Source: Gordionus sp. m RMFG-2023 (lineage: Eukaryota > Nematomorpha > Gordioida > Chordodea > Parachordodidae). Taken from it: a stretch of 64,000 nucleotides of DNA. A model generated the notes under the pieces. It was not told the DNA's origin. It saw only the letters and a program-made list of their open reading frames with translations, and made no database searches. This document shows positions 10,813 through 24,934 of this stretch, in pieces (position 1 is the stretch's first letter; the number at the start of each line of letters is the position of its first letter). The stretch spans positions 82,127,561-82,191,560 of the forward strand of contig NC_088775.1 of the NCBI RefSeq assembly GCF_954871325.1. Reading direction: 5' to 3'. The position numbers were made by a program, and so were the translations under genes.

Positions 10813-12530
10813 TATTGTCATTTCTATATTTACTAATCGGTGGCTCTAAGAAACTCCAATTTTTTTTAGAAGCTTAAAAAGTAAGATTTTTATTATTTTT
10901 TACAAATTTGTGCTTGCCTGTATAAAATGTCATAATGTATAATTTTCGATTTTTTATAAATGAAATTCTATTTATAAAAAATATATTAACAGTTTATTAA
11001 TTAAAAAAATATTATATCGATCAAGGAAGAAAATAGGACTTATACACAAATTAAACTCGTTAATTATAAATCGATTTTTTTGAAAAAAAAATCCTTAGCA
11101 AAATAGCGAATCTTGGAATCATTCATTTGATTATCAATCATCATTCTGAATATATTAAACATTTTTTAGTTAAACATGGTTCTTAACAAGATTAGCTTAC
11201 CTAACAAATGAAAATGATCTATTTTCGTTACCAACATCTGAAAATAAAACATAAATTTAAAAAGTCATATTAATTGAATATTATGCTAATGGAATTTTTT
11301 TTTTATTTACTATTTTAAATAATAATTTCATTTAGCATATTATTTATGCTAATATTAGAATGATATTATATTTATATTCTATAATTATATAAAATAAATA
11401 TTTTTACATAATATTAATTTTTAATACATTATTTATTATAATCTTCTTGTAATAATGTAAATTTTATAGATTAAATTATAAATTCACAAAGATTATATTT
11501 ATTTTATGCTATTTAAATATTTTCTATGTTTGTGTTGTGGTGGTATTTTTTTAAGACTGTGGCCAAAACATAAAAATTTAATTTGAAAATTTTCTAAATT
11601 ATTGGAAACAACGAATAAGCACTTTTTAATAGTTAATATGGCTAAAACATATTTGTGAAATTTTAAAAATTTTTTGACAGGTTTTGGGGAGTAACCTAAA
11701 CAAAATATATTATAAATGTTTCATTTTTTTTCAATAAAAATAAATTTTATTAAAAGAATTTGCACCATATTATATGAAGATGATCTTTTTTTATAGAAAA
11801 AACCATTTAGCTAAAATTATACGAATCTATTGCTGCTATGGCTATGGTCCATAATAATAAGATCATATGACTTTCGCCATTTTTTTATTATTAAGTTAGT
11901 GCCGCCATCTTGAGTAAACCAACTCAGCTCCCGTTAGGCCCATACAATTTACACATTTAAAAAGTATTTAAAGATAGCCACCCCTCCCCCCCCCCAATTT
12001 CGCTATTCTTAACAGTTTTAAAAATAATGAGGAAACTCACATTTTTCACACATACTAGGCCTAAATTTATGAGCAGAGATCGATTTTTTTTGTGGAATTC
12101 CCTCATTAAATTGTAGGTTTGAAAAATATATTCGTAAATAAAATGACTATTTGCATATTTGAAATGAAATTGATACGCTTGACATTTTACAAAATTGAAG
12201 ACATCAGATTTAAGAGGGATGGCTTCTTTAGGGACATAATAAACAAAATATATAAACTTTTTAATTTTTTCATATGATTTTCGATCAGAAAGACTTACAA
12301 TTAAAAACACGGTGAAAAGTTTTTATTTTTTGAAGCACACTATTTTTTAGATAAAAAGCGTTAAATTTCTTTTTAAACTTAGTTGATCTCGAAAAAAAAT
12401 TAAATCCATAATCCCCTTTCTTTTAACATCAAATATAGTAAAACGTGTTCAATCTGAGTCCATTGTAGGGAACTAAATTGGTTCAGATTAGTTTTTATCT
12501 AAGATTCTGAATTACAAAAAATTTTTTAGA
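10813..12530. other. no gene seen; A+T-rich DNA with a C10 run
   Basis: Low-complexity A+T DNA. A homopolymer C10 lies at 11986-11995. A 117-codon minus-strand frame (11957-12310) ends inside this run and is judged accidental. Confidence 0.4.
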
Positions 12531-12690
12531 CAAGTAGTGCAATCGTGAATTCGTTCCTCCCATAATTTTCAGACTCATCATATCTCGTCTCGCCACGTGT
12601 TCACTTGATGCTTGTATGATCAAATATTATATAAGCACCAAGTGATGATGATAAGGTCCGAAAAATTGTTAATACTCGCTCCGCTACTTG
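12531..12690. mobile_element. short foldback element, ends CAAGTAG
   Basis: CAAGTAGTGCAATCG at 12531 and its inverted partner ending CCGCTACTTG at 12690 enclose a degenerate palindrome (TCACTTGATGCTT / AAGCACCAAGTGATG). About 160 bp, noncoding, MITE-like. A G12 run follows at 12889-12900. Confidence 0.5.
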
Positions 12691-13173
12691 TTTAACTTTT
12701 GTTAAAGCGTCCTTTTTTTAACTCTGAAGTTTTAAAATCAAAAAAATATATATAAAGATAGGTGTATTTTAATAATAGATTTTTTGAAGCTAAAAAATCC
12801 TCGATTTTCTAACATTACCAGACAGGCTCTTCTACAACACAGGAAAGAGGTCTCATGCAGAATCGTTATTAAAATCAAGGAAGGAGTCGGGGGGGGGGGG
12901 TAGAGTAGGGGCATGATTTTGCAAGTTTTGATTTTTACTAATTCTGATTTAGGAGGGAGAGTAAAATGGTAATATTCTCATTGTCTTAGTGTAGTGTAGG
13001 AGTCTATCTGCCTATAGAAAAGGGACAATTTTTTTAATCGGGATTATTCCTACAAAAATCAAATATTTAACTTAATTCGAACAAGACAGCTCAAAATTGA
13101 CAAATATTCGGATCAAAGCCAAGTTTTTGTATCAATTAAATTCCCTAACTTAACATCCTTCGGTAAGCTTTCT

Positions 13174-13263
13174 TTATCCTTCTTCAAGGGTTCTCACATC
13201 TGCAAGATTTCTGACGGGCCATTGATGAGGCTTCTTCTTAAGACAGAGTCTGGCCATAGCCAT
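13174..13263 (-). CDS. short coding-like frame, unidentified
   Basis: A 29-codon minus-strand frame from ATG 13263 to TAA 13174 is unusually G+C-rich for the region and reads as a plausible C-terminal exon (contains LCLKKKPHQWPVRNLADVRT). A TAG acceptor-like site lies just upstream. No homologue is recognised, and chance cannot be excluded at this length. Confidence 0.2.
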   Translation of the reverse strand: MAMARLCLKKKPHQWPVRNLADVRTLEEG

Positions 13264-16200
13264 CCTCAAAGCAAACTACATTACCTTCAAATGCGGTCTA
13301 CTTTTCAAAAGCTTTCATAGACCTAACTCTTCCATCCTTATTTTCTTCTCCTATTCTACATTTTAGCCTAATTTTATATGGCTAACATTGTATCACTTTT
13401 ATATTCCTAATAATATTTAGGTGGGTTATATTTTTTTTAGGTAAAATTCAAAAAGTAAATTTGAATTTATAAATAAAATAAATATCTTGGTATTAAAATT
13501 TTAAATTATAATTTATTTTATTTACTACAATTGGACTTCATCAAGTTTCATTGATTCTCAAATTAGATGGAATAGTGGTGATAAAGTTAACAATGTGGAA
13601 ATAGTTAAAGAACCAAAAATGCGCCGCTAATAAAAATGTGACACAAATTTAAAAAAAAAATTTTCAATGCCATTGTTGATTGTGTTTTTTTTAATTACAT
13701 AAAATTAAAATTTTAAAAATGACTAGGTATAAGTTTATATTTTTGAAATTTTTTTTTATTGTTATTCTAGCAATTAAATTTTTAACGTTTTGGATATTTT
13801 TGGCACAAATAAAGTCATCATTAAGCAAAAACTGAATAGGTTTAATTATCGTTTTAAGTTATATATAGTATATATACACACAAACACAAAAAAACTTGAA
13901 TTTGAGAAAATTTATAGTTTAATAAGTATTATATAAATAAGTAACACAATATCGTTATAAAAGTTTTCATTTATACATGTTAGGGGCAATATATTTTTTT
14001 CCGGTAAGTGTTATTTTTTCAAATTTAAATTTTTTTTGAGCGCGTTTTATAAATGTAAAGGTTTTATTTTACCGGAAATGTGTTCGAGCATGTTTAATAC
14101 CTATCTTATAAATTGTAGTTAATTTCGCCGTTACCCTCGAGTCATTTATAATTTTTATATAAAAAAAAACCAATATAAATTTTCAATAAGTTCAAAAGTC
14201 CCTGGCAAAATTGTTTGAAATTCATTAAAATTTTTATTTTTGGTCAATTACAAAAATTATAAAATAAAATATATTTTGCCAAAAACAATCAACAAAGGTA
14301 TTTTTTTTCTTTGGTATTAAATTATAAATTATCTTCATTTTTAGAATAAAGATTATTTTAAAGGTAATTAGATATTAAATGATTTAATATTATTTGAAAA
14401 ACTAACCCTAAAATGCCGAATTGTTATATTTTTTTAAAACTCAAGTCATCAATCCAGGGCTATAAAAAAAAGTTATCAAATATTTTTTTAAAATAATTTG
14501 TTCTGAGCTTAAATTTTATTTTACAAACCCGGGGCATGTCGGTCCATGCAATTGGTTCCTCTGCAGGTCTTTGATATATAGCATGAGCAGATGATTATTT
14601 TTTCACAATTTTTATCATAGCCTGTGGAGATGTACCTTTCTTAGAAAATATAATATGTAGCCAGATCAAATAAATTTAAAAATTTTGAATATAACTAATA
14701 TTAACTATATAGGGCACTTAGCGAATAGAATGTAATTTTTTTGCACATATTACGAACGACTAATATATATTTTTGATTTTTAATGTTACAAAGGCATTTT
14801 ATTAATTAAAAAATATTCAATTTGAAGTAGGTGCAATATCAGTGGTTATATATAATATTTTTCCCAAGTGGATTTATAGCAGGGTTTACCCTGGGGTATT
14901 AGAGAGGGTTTCCGGTGGGTATTAAATTTTCTTCATATAAAATAATAAAATGTTATAAATTTGAGCAATGAAAACGATCAAAAATTTTCCCTATCTATAT
15001 GATCACCTAATTAAAATTTGAAGGAAAAATTTCATTCCAAATCCAAAAAAAAATATTCACAAATTGAGGGAGTTTGAATGGTTTTAAGATCGCAAAATGG
15101 TCAAATTATTATAACATATTTATTTTGAAATGAAACCTCCTTTATCTTTTAGGAAAAACTAATCAAGTGAAATGATTTAAAAGGGAAGGAATTGATAAAA
15201 TAAATTAATTTTGTTATTTCAATCAAATAAAAAATAATAATTATTATTTTTTAATAGTTTAAGGCTAAAAAAAAATTTATGACATTTTTATTTTATATAC
15301 TAGTAAATTTATATCATTTTAAGGTAAATTTGTTTATTTTTTGTAATAAAATTTGATTTAAAAAAAATATATAGTATTATAATTATTATTATATAATATA
15401 TTTTATTTTTATTGGCATAATTTTTAGTTGTGAAATAACATAATAATTATAATTTTAAAAAAAATGTCGGTTGATGTAACACTTGAATTTTATAAAACTT
15501 TTCATATAATTTAAAAAAACAAAATAAAGAATATTTGTCTAAGATTTTCATAATTTTTATGCTATTGCCACTTTTTTAAATAAAATTATTTTTAAAAATA
15601 AAAATAAATTATAAGGTTCTTTCATCGAGAAATAAAAAAAATAAATAAAATTATAATATTTTCAGGCAATATAAAAAAATTTTTTGGGAGTTTTTATTTT
15701 CCTTCTTTTTTACAATTTCACATAATTATAAATATCATTATTTTTGAAAAGAAAAAAAATTAAAATATATTCAATGATTTCTCGTATTCTCAATTAATGG
15801 TAAAAAAAAAATTAATAAGTTTTAATAACCAATTCATTTTTAACCTATATAAATTGATTACCTTTTCGATAGCTACCTCTTTACCTGTTGATCGTCTTGA
15901 GCAATTTTTTTATAAAACGAAATAATACTGTTAAATAACATAGCTTTGGCCAGCTCAAATATAGCATTTAGTCTAAAAAAAATTTTCCAAACACATCTAA
16001 TTTAGCCTCAACTTAAGAGTGAGGCAATTTTTTTTTAGGATATAAACTTTTCTAGCCCTTAACGTTGGTTAAAGATAGGTGATTTAGCAGCACTCTTTAG
16101 TGATCTACATCGGCTGCCCGAATTTTTTTTTAAAAATATGTCCTGCCCACCATCACGAACCCTAAAAATTTTTTTAAATTTGTCCCGAAAAGCCCGATCA

Positions 16201-17868
16201 GAAATAGAAATTATTTGTACTCCCACACTGGCCCGAATTTAATTAAATATAGAAAAATTTGTTTTTTTTGATAAAATATATTCTACAAATAAAAATCATT
16301 AGGGCCTTATTTCTTGTAAGAATTTTAAAATATATCAATTTATTTGATAAAATGTAATGATATCATATTTAAAAATTTAAACCCAACCCGTTTCGACCCA
16401 AATTTTTTAAAATAACTCCTATCCTGGCGAAAATTAATTTTCAGATTAGACTCGATTCAAGAAATAATTTTTAAAAAAATTCCGATTATTTATTTAGAGA
16501 TCCGGCGAGAAAAAAAGTATACATGAATTTTAAAGGAACAGATTAAGTTGGAGCTTGTTATATATTTTTTTGAATAATTTTGTCTACTTTCGGAAAACAG
16601 ATCATTTAAAAATTTGTCGAGGTTCGAATCCGAGAGCCGGATTTTATCGAATAAAAATATCCGTCCGGGTTTAACGGATTCTGCAAGTCCAGATGGGACT
16701 AGGACATACGTGCAGGGGCTTTAGTTCATATTAATAGTTTTTAATTTTTGATATGATATTTTTGAAATAACATTTTTTAGAAAATTCTATCATTTCTAGC
16801 ATGTAAGCCTCGAGATTTATATTCTTTATCTGTGATATTTCTAGCCTTACATATTATTTGGCTAAAATCTGTGCGCTCTTTATCCTTAATATAATTTTTA
16901 TTAACCTTTTTAATTTTCTATTCAATTTCATTTTCGTTCAGATACAAAGATAAATTTATGTATAAAAAATTATTTTTTATATTAATAAAAAAAATTGCAA
17001 ACAGCGTGAGAAAAACTGATTTTTTTAAATCTTAAAATATAAGTAGTTCTTAATTGGATCAAAAATTTAGATTTTGTAAATATTTATATATACACTGTAA
17101 GTGTCAAATAAATGAGTGAAAATTTATTTTCCCCCACCAAATCTTCAAAAATAGATGAATTTTTACGATTGCTGACAAAAAAAAGATAAGATTATTTATT
17201 AAAAACCTTTTTACTTTAAAAGGATAAGATGCCATAAATAATCTTACAATTTTATTCTTAACAATATTGTGTTTCTAAAATATATATCTTTTTTCTAATA
17301 AACAAAATAAAACTTGAAAAAAATGGTTAAAATATATCTAAAAATATCAAATTAATGTTGAGAAAGATTTATTGTATACTATAAGGATAAAAGAGATTTT
17401 TTTAAAAATTCGCTGGTTTTATCCTTTTTTTTGTTTCAAAAGTTTAATATTAATTATATAGGGATTAAGTGTGTCACGCGCGCATAATATTCATCAGAAT
17501 AATATTCGGATGTAAGTAAGCAATAATTCCTCTAGCCTATGTCACACCACCAAACCACAAATTAATTTAAACAATAAATAAATTTAAGAGCGATTGGATT
17601 CTCCTTAGCTCTTAAATTATATGGCCTATACTTATAAAATAGTATGACTATATCTGGACGTTAAAAATGTATAACATAATAATCTGAGTTAGGGAAATGG
17701 GAACAGAGAACATATAAAGAATATTATTAATAATGCGGTTTATTAAATATTTAGATGGTCTCACAAAATTGATTAAGATGGGAAGTGGGGGGGGGGGGGT
17801 ATCGCCATTATTATTCTCGGATATTTAATTAAAAATATTTTTCTTAAAAATATAATCACAAAAAAAAG
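13264..17868. other. intergenic repeats and A+T-rich DNA
   Basis: 13985-14230 holds half of a GGCAATRTATTA repeat whose complete copy is at 31625-31952. 16080-16720 holds a degenerate repeat with GCCCGA / CCCGGGTT words. A G13 run lies at 17787-17799. The missing start exon of AP1S should lie at the right-hand end of this stretch. No other gene is seen. Confidence 0.4.
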
Positions 17869-20539
17869 CTCAACTTTCTTATATTGTTCAGTCGCCAAGG
17901 AAAATTGAGGTTACAAAAATGGTACGAACCTCTTCAAGATAAAGACAAGAAGAAAATATCCAGAGAGCTTATAGCTATTGTGCTTACCCGAAAACCAAAA
18001 ATGTGCAATTTTCTGGAATGGAAAGAATATAAAATCGTTTATAAAAGGTTATACAATACTATTTGTAAAATAATAGCAAAATATTTCTTTCTCGAAATTC
18101 TCGAAATAGTTTTTGGCCACAATACCCGATCCCTGAAAAGGGAATTTAAACATAGGACCCAACCCGGTAAGTATCCCCTAAAAAAATAATTTTAAAAATT
18201 GGGCTGAACGGGGCCTGGCCTATTTAGGAGAACTTTCCATCTATTAAGATTAAGAAGATTCATCAATAAATAATCGGTAATTTAAGTGTTGTTTATAGAA
18301 AATAGTTATATTATAATCCTTAAGTTTACTATTATATGCTTAAATCGCTTTAGAGACTCCTTTAATCTTTGAAACATTTTTAGTTGAAGTTTTTTTTATT
18401 GCTGATATTTTACTTGGGAAAATTTAATAATTTTTAAAATAATATGTTAACGACAAAAAAGGGATAAACGTAATTTTTATAAAAATCTCTAAATGTGATC
18501 ACCTCAAATGGGTAGATCATTCTAAAATAATCAGTTTGGGGTAGCTCCATCAGAAACCTTTTATAAAACTATTTCAAAAATTATATATTATGGCCACTCT
18601 CACTACTACATTTCATATTATTGGGAATGACCGTCATTTTCCTACTTTTTTTTATAAATATTGATCCAAGTTTTTTAATAATTTAAAATGTTATATAGAT
18701 AAATTATTCTTTTACGTTTCTTCGCTAGAATAATAGGAAATCTTAAAATTCTTAGATAATTGAATAAAATCTTATACACACAATTATAATTAACTCTATA
18801 ATACATTACATTAGATATGCCAGTCTATTCTTTTGTGCAGCGATTGATCCAGAAGATAACGAATTAATTTGCTTGGAGGTCATCCATAGATATGTTGAAT
18901 TGCTCGATAAATATTTTGGCAGTGTAAGATAATATGCATTCATTAATGTTAATTCTGATAATTTCAAAAACGTATTTGAGATCACATATATTATTTATAA
19001 TTTACATTTATATATAATAATATTTATTATATCAGGATAATATATTATTATTCACTAGTAGTCAGTAATAAGCCGGCCTACTGTTTATATCGATATTAAG
19101 TATTATAATGAAAATACACTAATATAAAAATGTGAATATACTGAAAAGATTTATATAAATGAAATTAAAATTATCAATTTGTAAAAAAGAGATTTGTTAT
19201 AATGGTTGTAAAAAGTAACAGAAATATGGGGGTTCTATCTTAAGCAGCTAATAAATATCCAGATCCTGAAGGGCGATCTTCTAAGCTTTACGGCCTCAGC
19301 ATTTGATATACAATTAATTAATTATTGTTCCTTCTCTATAATCCTCCCACCCAACTCATACTTCTCTAATATATGACATATAATAGTGAATAAATATTAT
19401 CTTAGAGTATTTTTGTAAAAAATATGCAAATTTTTCTTAAACCCGTATCAAAAAAAATATAAATGTAAAATTTAGAGTTATTATAATTTATGATATTAAT
19501 CCTTTTTTTTTTCTTTATCCTCTAAAAAAAAGGTATGCGAACTGGACATAATTTTTAATTTTGAAAAGGCTTATTTTATGCTCGACGAAATTATATTGGG
19601 AGGCGAACTACAAGAAAGCAGTAAAAAAAATGTTTTAAAGGCTATAGCAGCTCAGGATCTTTTACAAGAGGTAACATAATATTACATGACAATATTTTTA
19701 TCTTAATTAGCAATCATAAATAATTTGATTGCATCACATTTTTTAAAAAAAATTCACTTTAGAATCCCTTTTCAGAGATATGGTACACTCTTTTTTATTT
19801 CAATTATTCTTCTGGCTTATACCACTTAAAATAAGGACGAGAAAGTAGTGATGCAAAATTACCCCATTTGAACCGATTTTTTAAAAAGGTGCACTAAGCT
19901 TTAAAGTTTCGCCAATAGATATCCAATCCAAACCACTGTGCCATCTATGAGTAAAATATTAAGGCCTGCTTAGTATTTTTCCGGATAGAATACTGAGTTA
20001 GCCGTTTTTAAAAATCGGTTCAGGAGCGATTTTGCATCAAAGGTTATCCTCAGTTATTTAACAGTAGTGGAAAAATATTTTTTTTGACATGTTATTTAAA
20101 AAAAAAAAGGTTACTATAACTTTGAATGAAAGGGATATGATGTGACCTAGTGTATAATATTATTATCCGAGTTTCAATCAACTCTTCTGCTTCCTTTCGT
20201 AAATACCTTAACCTTTAACCCTTTCGTAATTTTCAAATTTAAAAAAGAAAAAACAAGATATTTTATTTTTTTTTTCTTTGAGACAAATAAACCACTAATA
20301 TATTCTCTGTTATAATTGCGTAATCATTTTTTCTAAAAAAAAAATAAGAAAATAAATCTGTAATAATTATACTTGTAACTCTTAAATTACTCAATTAAAA
20401 ACTTTTTATTACATTATTGTTATTATTATTTAAACGTCAGGGAAGCATCGATCCTTCTCAGTTGTCCAACAACTCAGAGAAGATAATGGAATCCATAAAT
20501 GGCATAGATTTAGATCCTCGTATATTCCAAGCTTACTGA
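17869..20539 (+). CDS. AP1S: AP-1 clathrin adaptor complex sigma subunit
   Basis: Sigma-1 adaptin is the small sigma subunit of the AP-1 complex at the trans-Golgi and endosomes; with gamma it binds [DE]xxxL[LI] sorting signals. Four exons join in phase: 17869-18047, 18815-18923, 19533-19670 and 20441-20539 (stop TGA), together 174 codons against about 157 in other animals. Signature stretches appear in order: [67 protein letters not shown] and [17 protein letters not shown]. These mark sigma-1 rather than sigma-2 or sigma-3. The first exon here starts at codon 2-3 (LNFLILF), so the ATG lies in an unseen upstream micro-exon, as in vertebrate AP1S genes. Intact. The last exon, rich in S and D, is diverged. 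Confidence 0.94.
19850..20040. mobile_element. small hAT-like element in an AP1S intron
   Basis: GATGCAAAATTACCCC at the left and its inverted counterpart GAGCGATTTTGCATC at the right bound about 190 bp inside the AP1S intron 19671-20440. The inner arms (CGATTTTTWAAAA, GAGTTAGCCGTTTTTAAAAA) are shared with the element at 30350-30572, so the two are family members. Confidence 0.6.
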
Positions 20540-23363
20540 TTAATAAACCGAAATAAATTAAAATAAATTTCAAAAAAAAATATTCGCTCTGAGAAGAAGA
20601 AAATTTTTTTTAAGTATAGCAAATAATAATAGGATTTAAAAGTATATAATGATAATAATGCAATTTTCTTCTAGTCTAATGTTCTAAAACATTTAAACTT
20701 TTCAATTAATTTATATTTATACACGTGGTATAAGTAATATTTTCTATATTTAGAATATAATTATTATAAATATGTTATCATAAATGCACTTAATTTTTCA
20801 AATGTCAATCCAACTAAAATACTCAACTTTCTAAGTTTAACCATTTAACCTCCTCTTTTCTCTAAAACTATTATTATACATCATAATTATATATATAATA
20901 CTCGTTTAAATAATAACAATTTGACAATTCAAAACATTCTACTTATATACATCGATGTTTAAAATATGTTTTTTAAATTTAATAAAAGAATAAAGAAAAC
21001 TTAACCTTTTCGGTTTGGTTTGTAAACCTATATTACTATACTATATATATTCTTATAATTATAAATTTATTATAAAGTATACTCCATCTTTATATAATGA
21101 TAAATTTTAAGAATTAATTTTTTATTTTTTTTCCTAAAAAAATAATATTTTAAGAATTTTTATATTTATTTATATTATAACATGATAGAAAGATAATCCA
21201 AATACCTTGAAATTCACGAGATTATTCGAAGATGGTACTATAGATCCCAGATTCAATGAGCCTTATTAAAAAAAAATGAAATTTTTTTGGATAGAGATTT
21301 TTTGTTTTACATGCATTTATTTCATTTAAATTTTATATGTTATCTTTTTTTTAAAAAAAATAGAAAATAATTTTGTCATACAAAAATCATTTAAATGACA
21401 ATAAAGTTTTGATAGACAATCTGAAATGTCTTAATTTTCTATTCTTTTCAATATTAATGTTAGCTTCCTTTTTTCAATTAGGTCTTATTCCTAGATAAAT
21501 TTTAAAAAAATAGGAATTCAGACTTATTATAGTTATTAGCTAATATGGATAATATTCGTTTGCTAAAGAATATTATATGATTACTAAAAACTTATTTGAT
21601 ATTCTAAGACCCATATTTAAAATAATTTCATATTTTTGTTATATAAAGTAGAGAGGTATAAATTATGACATGAGGAATATTCTGTCATAACATATTCACA
21701 ACTACAATAAAGCAATAATATGAAATTGGAGACGTAAATAAATAATAATAATCACAACTGATTTTTTTATAGAAAGGTTTATAATCTATACTTTTTTTCA
21801 GCATTTTGCCGACGTGACGCGGGTGCGAGCTCTATATTTGTTTCTTGATTGAGATATTTTTAAAAGAATCAATTAGTAGGATGTAACAAATATAATTTTC
21901 ACTTGAAATAAATTTTTAAATTTTAACTTGTAATTTTTTTTTAAAAACTATTTATGCTTTTCTGCAAATTATTTTATTTGATCTTTTGTTGCTTATCTAT
22001 TCGAGCTCATTTCCGTCATTACCTGACTATATCGTTACAATTTTATTAAATTTTTTTAATACTATTATCAGGAAATAACTTTTGAAACGTTTAGGATTAG
22101 TAAGAAAACCTCAAAATTTAGTTGATGGAATATATAAAAATGTATTTCAACTAGTTAAAAATAAATTTTCATTATTTTTGAAACTTCATTTAATTTGTTT
22201 ATTTAGATTCATATGGTTTTATATGAAATTCATAAATCCATAGAGATGAGGATCTTTCGACTTTATATCATTTACTGAAGGCAGTTTTTAAAATCCGATT
22301 TAACAAGAAGTGTATTCCAACATGAGAACCTACCCTATCAATTTCAGAGAATTGCTATAAAAGTTTGGATTTTTTAAAATTTATATGAAAAATCCCTATA
22401 ATGCACAATAGAAATCAAGAATAGTTCTAAAGTCCGAATGAAAATTGCTTGAAATTCAATGGGGGAATTCTATACATGCCTAAATCCATTTCCGGTTAAA
22501 TCAGATTTTAAAAATGAGCTTTAAAAAATTAAAATCTGTAATTTGCGAATCCCCATTGATTCCATATATCCCGATATAAGCGAGGAGTCAAAATTTATTA
22601 CAAAAATCAAATCCAGGAATAGACAACTGCAAATATTAACGGTTACAGGTGACGATACTTAAAGAAATATTAAACGGTTAAAGTTATTTGAAATAATTTA
22701 ATGATTATCATATATTTATTAACTTTATATATAAATAATTTTAAGAAAAAATATGAAAAGTGAAAATAGGAAAAAATTAAATCGAATTGATGGAGATTTA
22801 TTGAGAGAGGATCCTAGATTTTGACAAAACAATAGAAAAGCGGAGTCTTCATCAGAGGAAATAATTGCAGTAGGTCAACATTAACCCCCTCCCCCTCTCC
22901 TTCTACTTTTTCCTATTTGTTACAATAAAAAAGAAATTTTTCTGAAAATTTTAAATTAGTCATTATTTTAGTGAGTAAGGATCCCATAAGAAACAAGGAA
23001 GTTGAATATTTGTAATATATATTAAAAAATTCTCAAAATAATATATATTTTTTAAAAAATTAGTTATATTTTACTGTTTAAAAAAAAATTAAATTTTACT
23101 ACATTAAAAGATCAATATTTTTATTTACTTCGTTAAAAAAAATAAAACCCCACCTTTCTTTAAATTTTTAAATGAAGTTGTACTCTTAATTTTTTTATAC
23201 TCGTATAATTATGTTCATAATAAAGGTATATAAATAATATTATGAAGCCTAATATTTTACTTTTTTAAATGCTCTCTTTATTCTACCTGGGTAAATTTTT
23301 AGATTCATTTTTAAGCTTGTAAATTTATGGCTTAATAGACCAATATAAAAAATTTTTTTAATA
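20540..23363. other. no gene seen
   Basis: A+T-rich DNA 3' of AP1S. 22275-22510 carries an imperfect inverted repeat (TTTTAAAATCCGATTTAAC / GGTTAAATCAGATTTTAAAA) of a noncoding family also seen near 31.6-31.95 kb. Confidence 0.4.
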
Positions 23364-23951
23364 ATGGTTAATTATTATTTGGGGTTTTCTGATGAAAAGT
23401 ATCTAAAATGTATCAATTTTTTGATGCCGATATGTAGAATGTATCGATTAGAATATCGCGAAGTTTTAACAACTCCAATTTTTTAGCTGGGTTCTCAAGA
23501 AGAAGTTATAATTGTATTTAGTATCTATTTGCATTTTTTTTTATCGATGAAAAAGAAATTATCTTTATTTATATGATTAAATGAGTGATTAAGGAGAAGG
23601 GATCAACAAGCTGGGATGATGCATTATCATATTGATATTGCCTTCTATGAGATTAACTCTTGCCAACTATTATTGGCGATTCTTTCTTTAAACGATTGGC
23701 CAACGGCAATTTTACGCTATTATGTAAATCAGCAGTGGTGTCGAATGTTATTTTTTTTTAGACTAAATTTAATTAATGAAAGAATCTATTTTTTTTAAAT
23801 TTTTTATAATGTCATTAGTAGCAGTTATCACAATGGACTTGAAAATTTTAAACTTTATTCGTTTCATTTCATAGGAGGTGACAATTTGTTTAATAAATGC
23901 CTCATTAAGCTCGATGTATTGATAGAGTTTCGAAAGGATTTGATTGGATAA
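23364..23951 (+). CDS. coding-like exon candidates, unidentified
   Basis: Three plus-strand pieces look coding: 23364-23486 (ATG start; contains GFSDEKYLKCINFLMPICRM), about 23602-23723 (contains INSCQLLLAILSLNDWPTAI, with a GTAAAT donor after LRYY) and 23875-23951 (strong TTTCATAG acceptor, then GDNLFNKCLIKLDVLIEFRK and TAA). The junctions as drawn do not all agree in phase, so boundaries or exons are missing. No family is recognised. I keep them as one locus because they share a strand and lie within 600 bp. Confidence 0.3.
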
Positions 23952-24467
23952 TTAAAAAATTTACTACATGCAAACGTAAATTACAAATGACTTTATCTGC
24001 ATCAACGTTAGTTATCTAAATTAAGTGACGAAATGTAAAGTTTATCTTTATAAATTTTCAAACGTGCATATATATGTAAATATTAATAATTGATAGTGTG
24101 TTTTCTATAATATCCACTTCGAAATATACTTAAATATAACAACAAATTTAGTTTAAAACTGCACATACATTTTTTCATTTTGAAACCATGGTTAAGATAA
24201 AAAAGTATTTCTTTTATCAATTTTTCCTACAAGACACGGTACTCTTATAAATTTCTTCCTATTTATAAAAAAATATTAATTAGGTTTCCCAATGTTTATT
24301 TTTTTAAGGTATTAAAATTAGACAAAAAATATTTATCATATTCGGTTTGGCTATGCTTTATTTTAATAAAAAATAAAAGCAATTTTCAATTAGCTTCCCG
24401 AATGCATATTTTTAATTATTTATAATTTTAACTTTCTTTAAGATAGTTAAAAAAAAATGGTATTAAT

Positions 24468-24934
24468 TCATAATGTAGGCATAAAAATTTTTATTTGTTC
24501 GTTATTAATATTAATGATTCAGAATTTTTCCATGAAAAAGAAGTCCTTGCTATCAAGGATGTTTTTATAATACACAATCCAATACTGCGTTATCTACATC
24601 CTTCAAGGCCATTAGTTATCTTAGCCTTCCCTCTAAAAAAATTAATTTACTTAACTGTTGAAATATTTCCTACTACGCCCTAAAAAAATCCCTAACTTAA
24701 TCATAATATAGGCATAAAAATTTTTTATTTGTTCGTTATTAATATTAATGATTCAGAATTTTTCCATGAAAAAGAAGTCCTTGCTATCAAGGATGTTTTT
24801 ATAATACACAATCCAATACTGCGCTATCTACATCCTTCAAGGCCATTAGTTATCTTAGCCTTCCCTCTAAAAAAAGATTAATTCACTTAACTGTTGAAAT
24901 TTTTCCCACTACGCCCTAAAAAAATCCCTAACTT
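24468..24934. repeat. tandem duplication, period 233 bp, two copies
   Basis: 24468-24700 is repeated almost exactly at 24701-24934 (landmark TTCAGAATTTTTCCATGAAA in both). Copies differ only at scattered bases and short A/T runs, so the event is recent. A 62-codon frame in the first copy is not preserved as a gene in the second. Function unknown. Confidence 0.9.

Noticed and set aside
11957-12310. 117-codon minus-strand frame
   Set aside because: Length is near what chance gives in this window, it ends inside a C10 run, it has no motif, and its composition is like the flanks. Kept out, though not disproved.
16612-16640. GGTTCGAATCC, a perfect tRNA B-box-like word
   Set aside because: No A box, acceptor stem or anticodon arm can be drawn upstream; it lies in a degenerate repeat.
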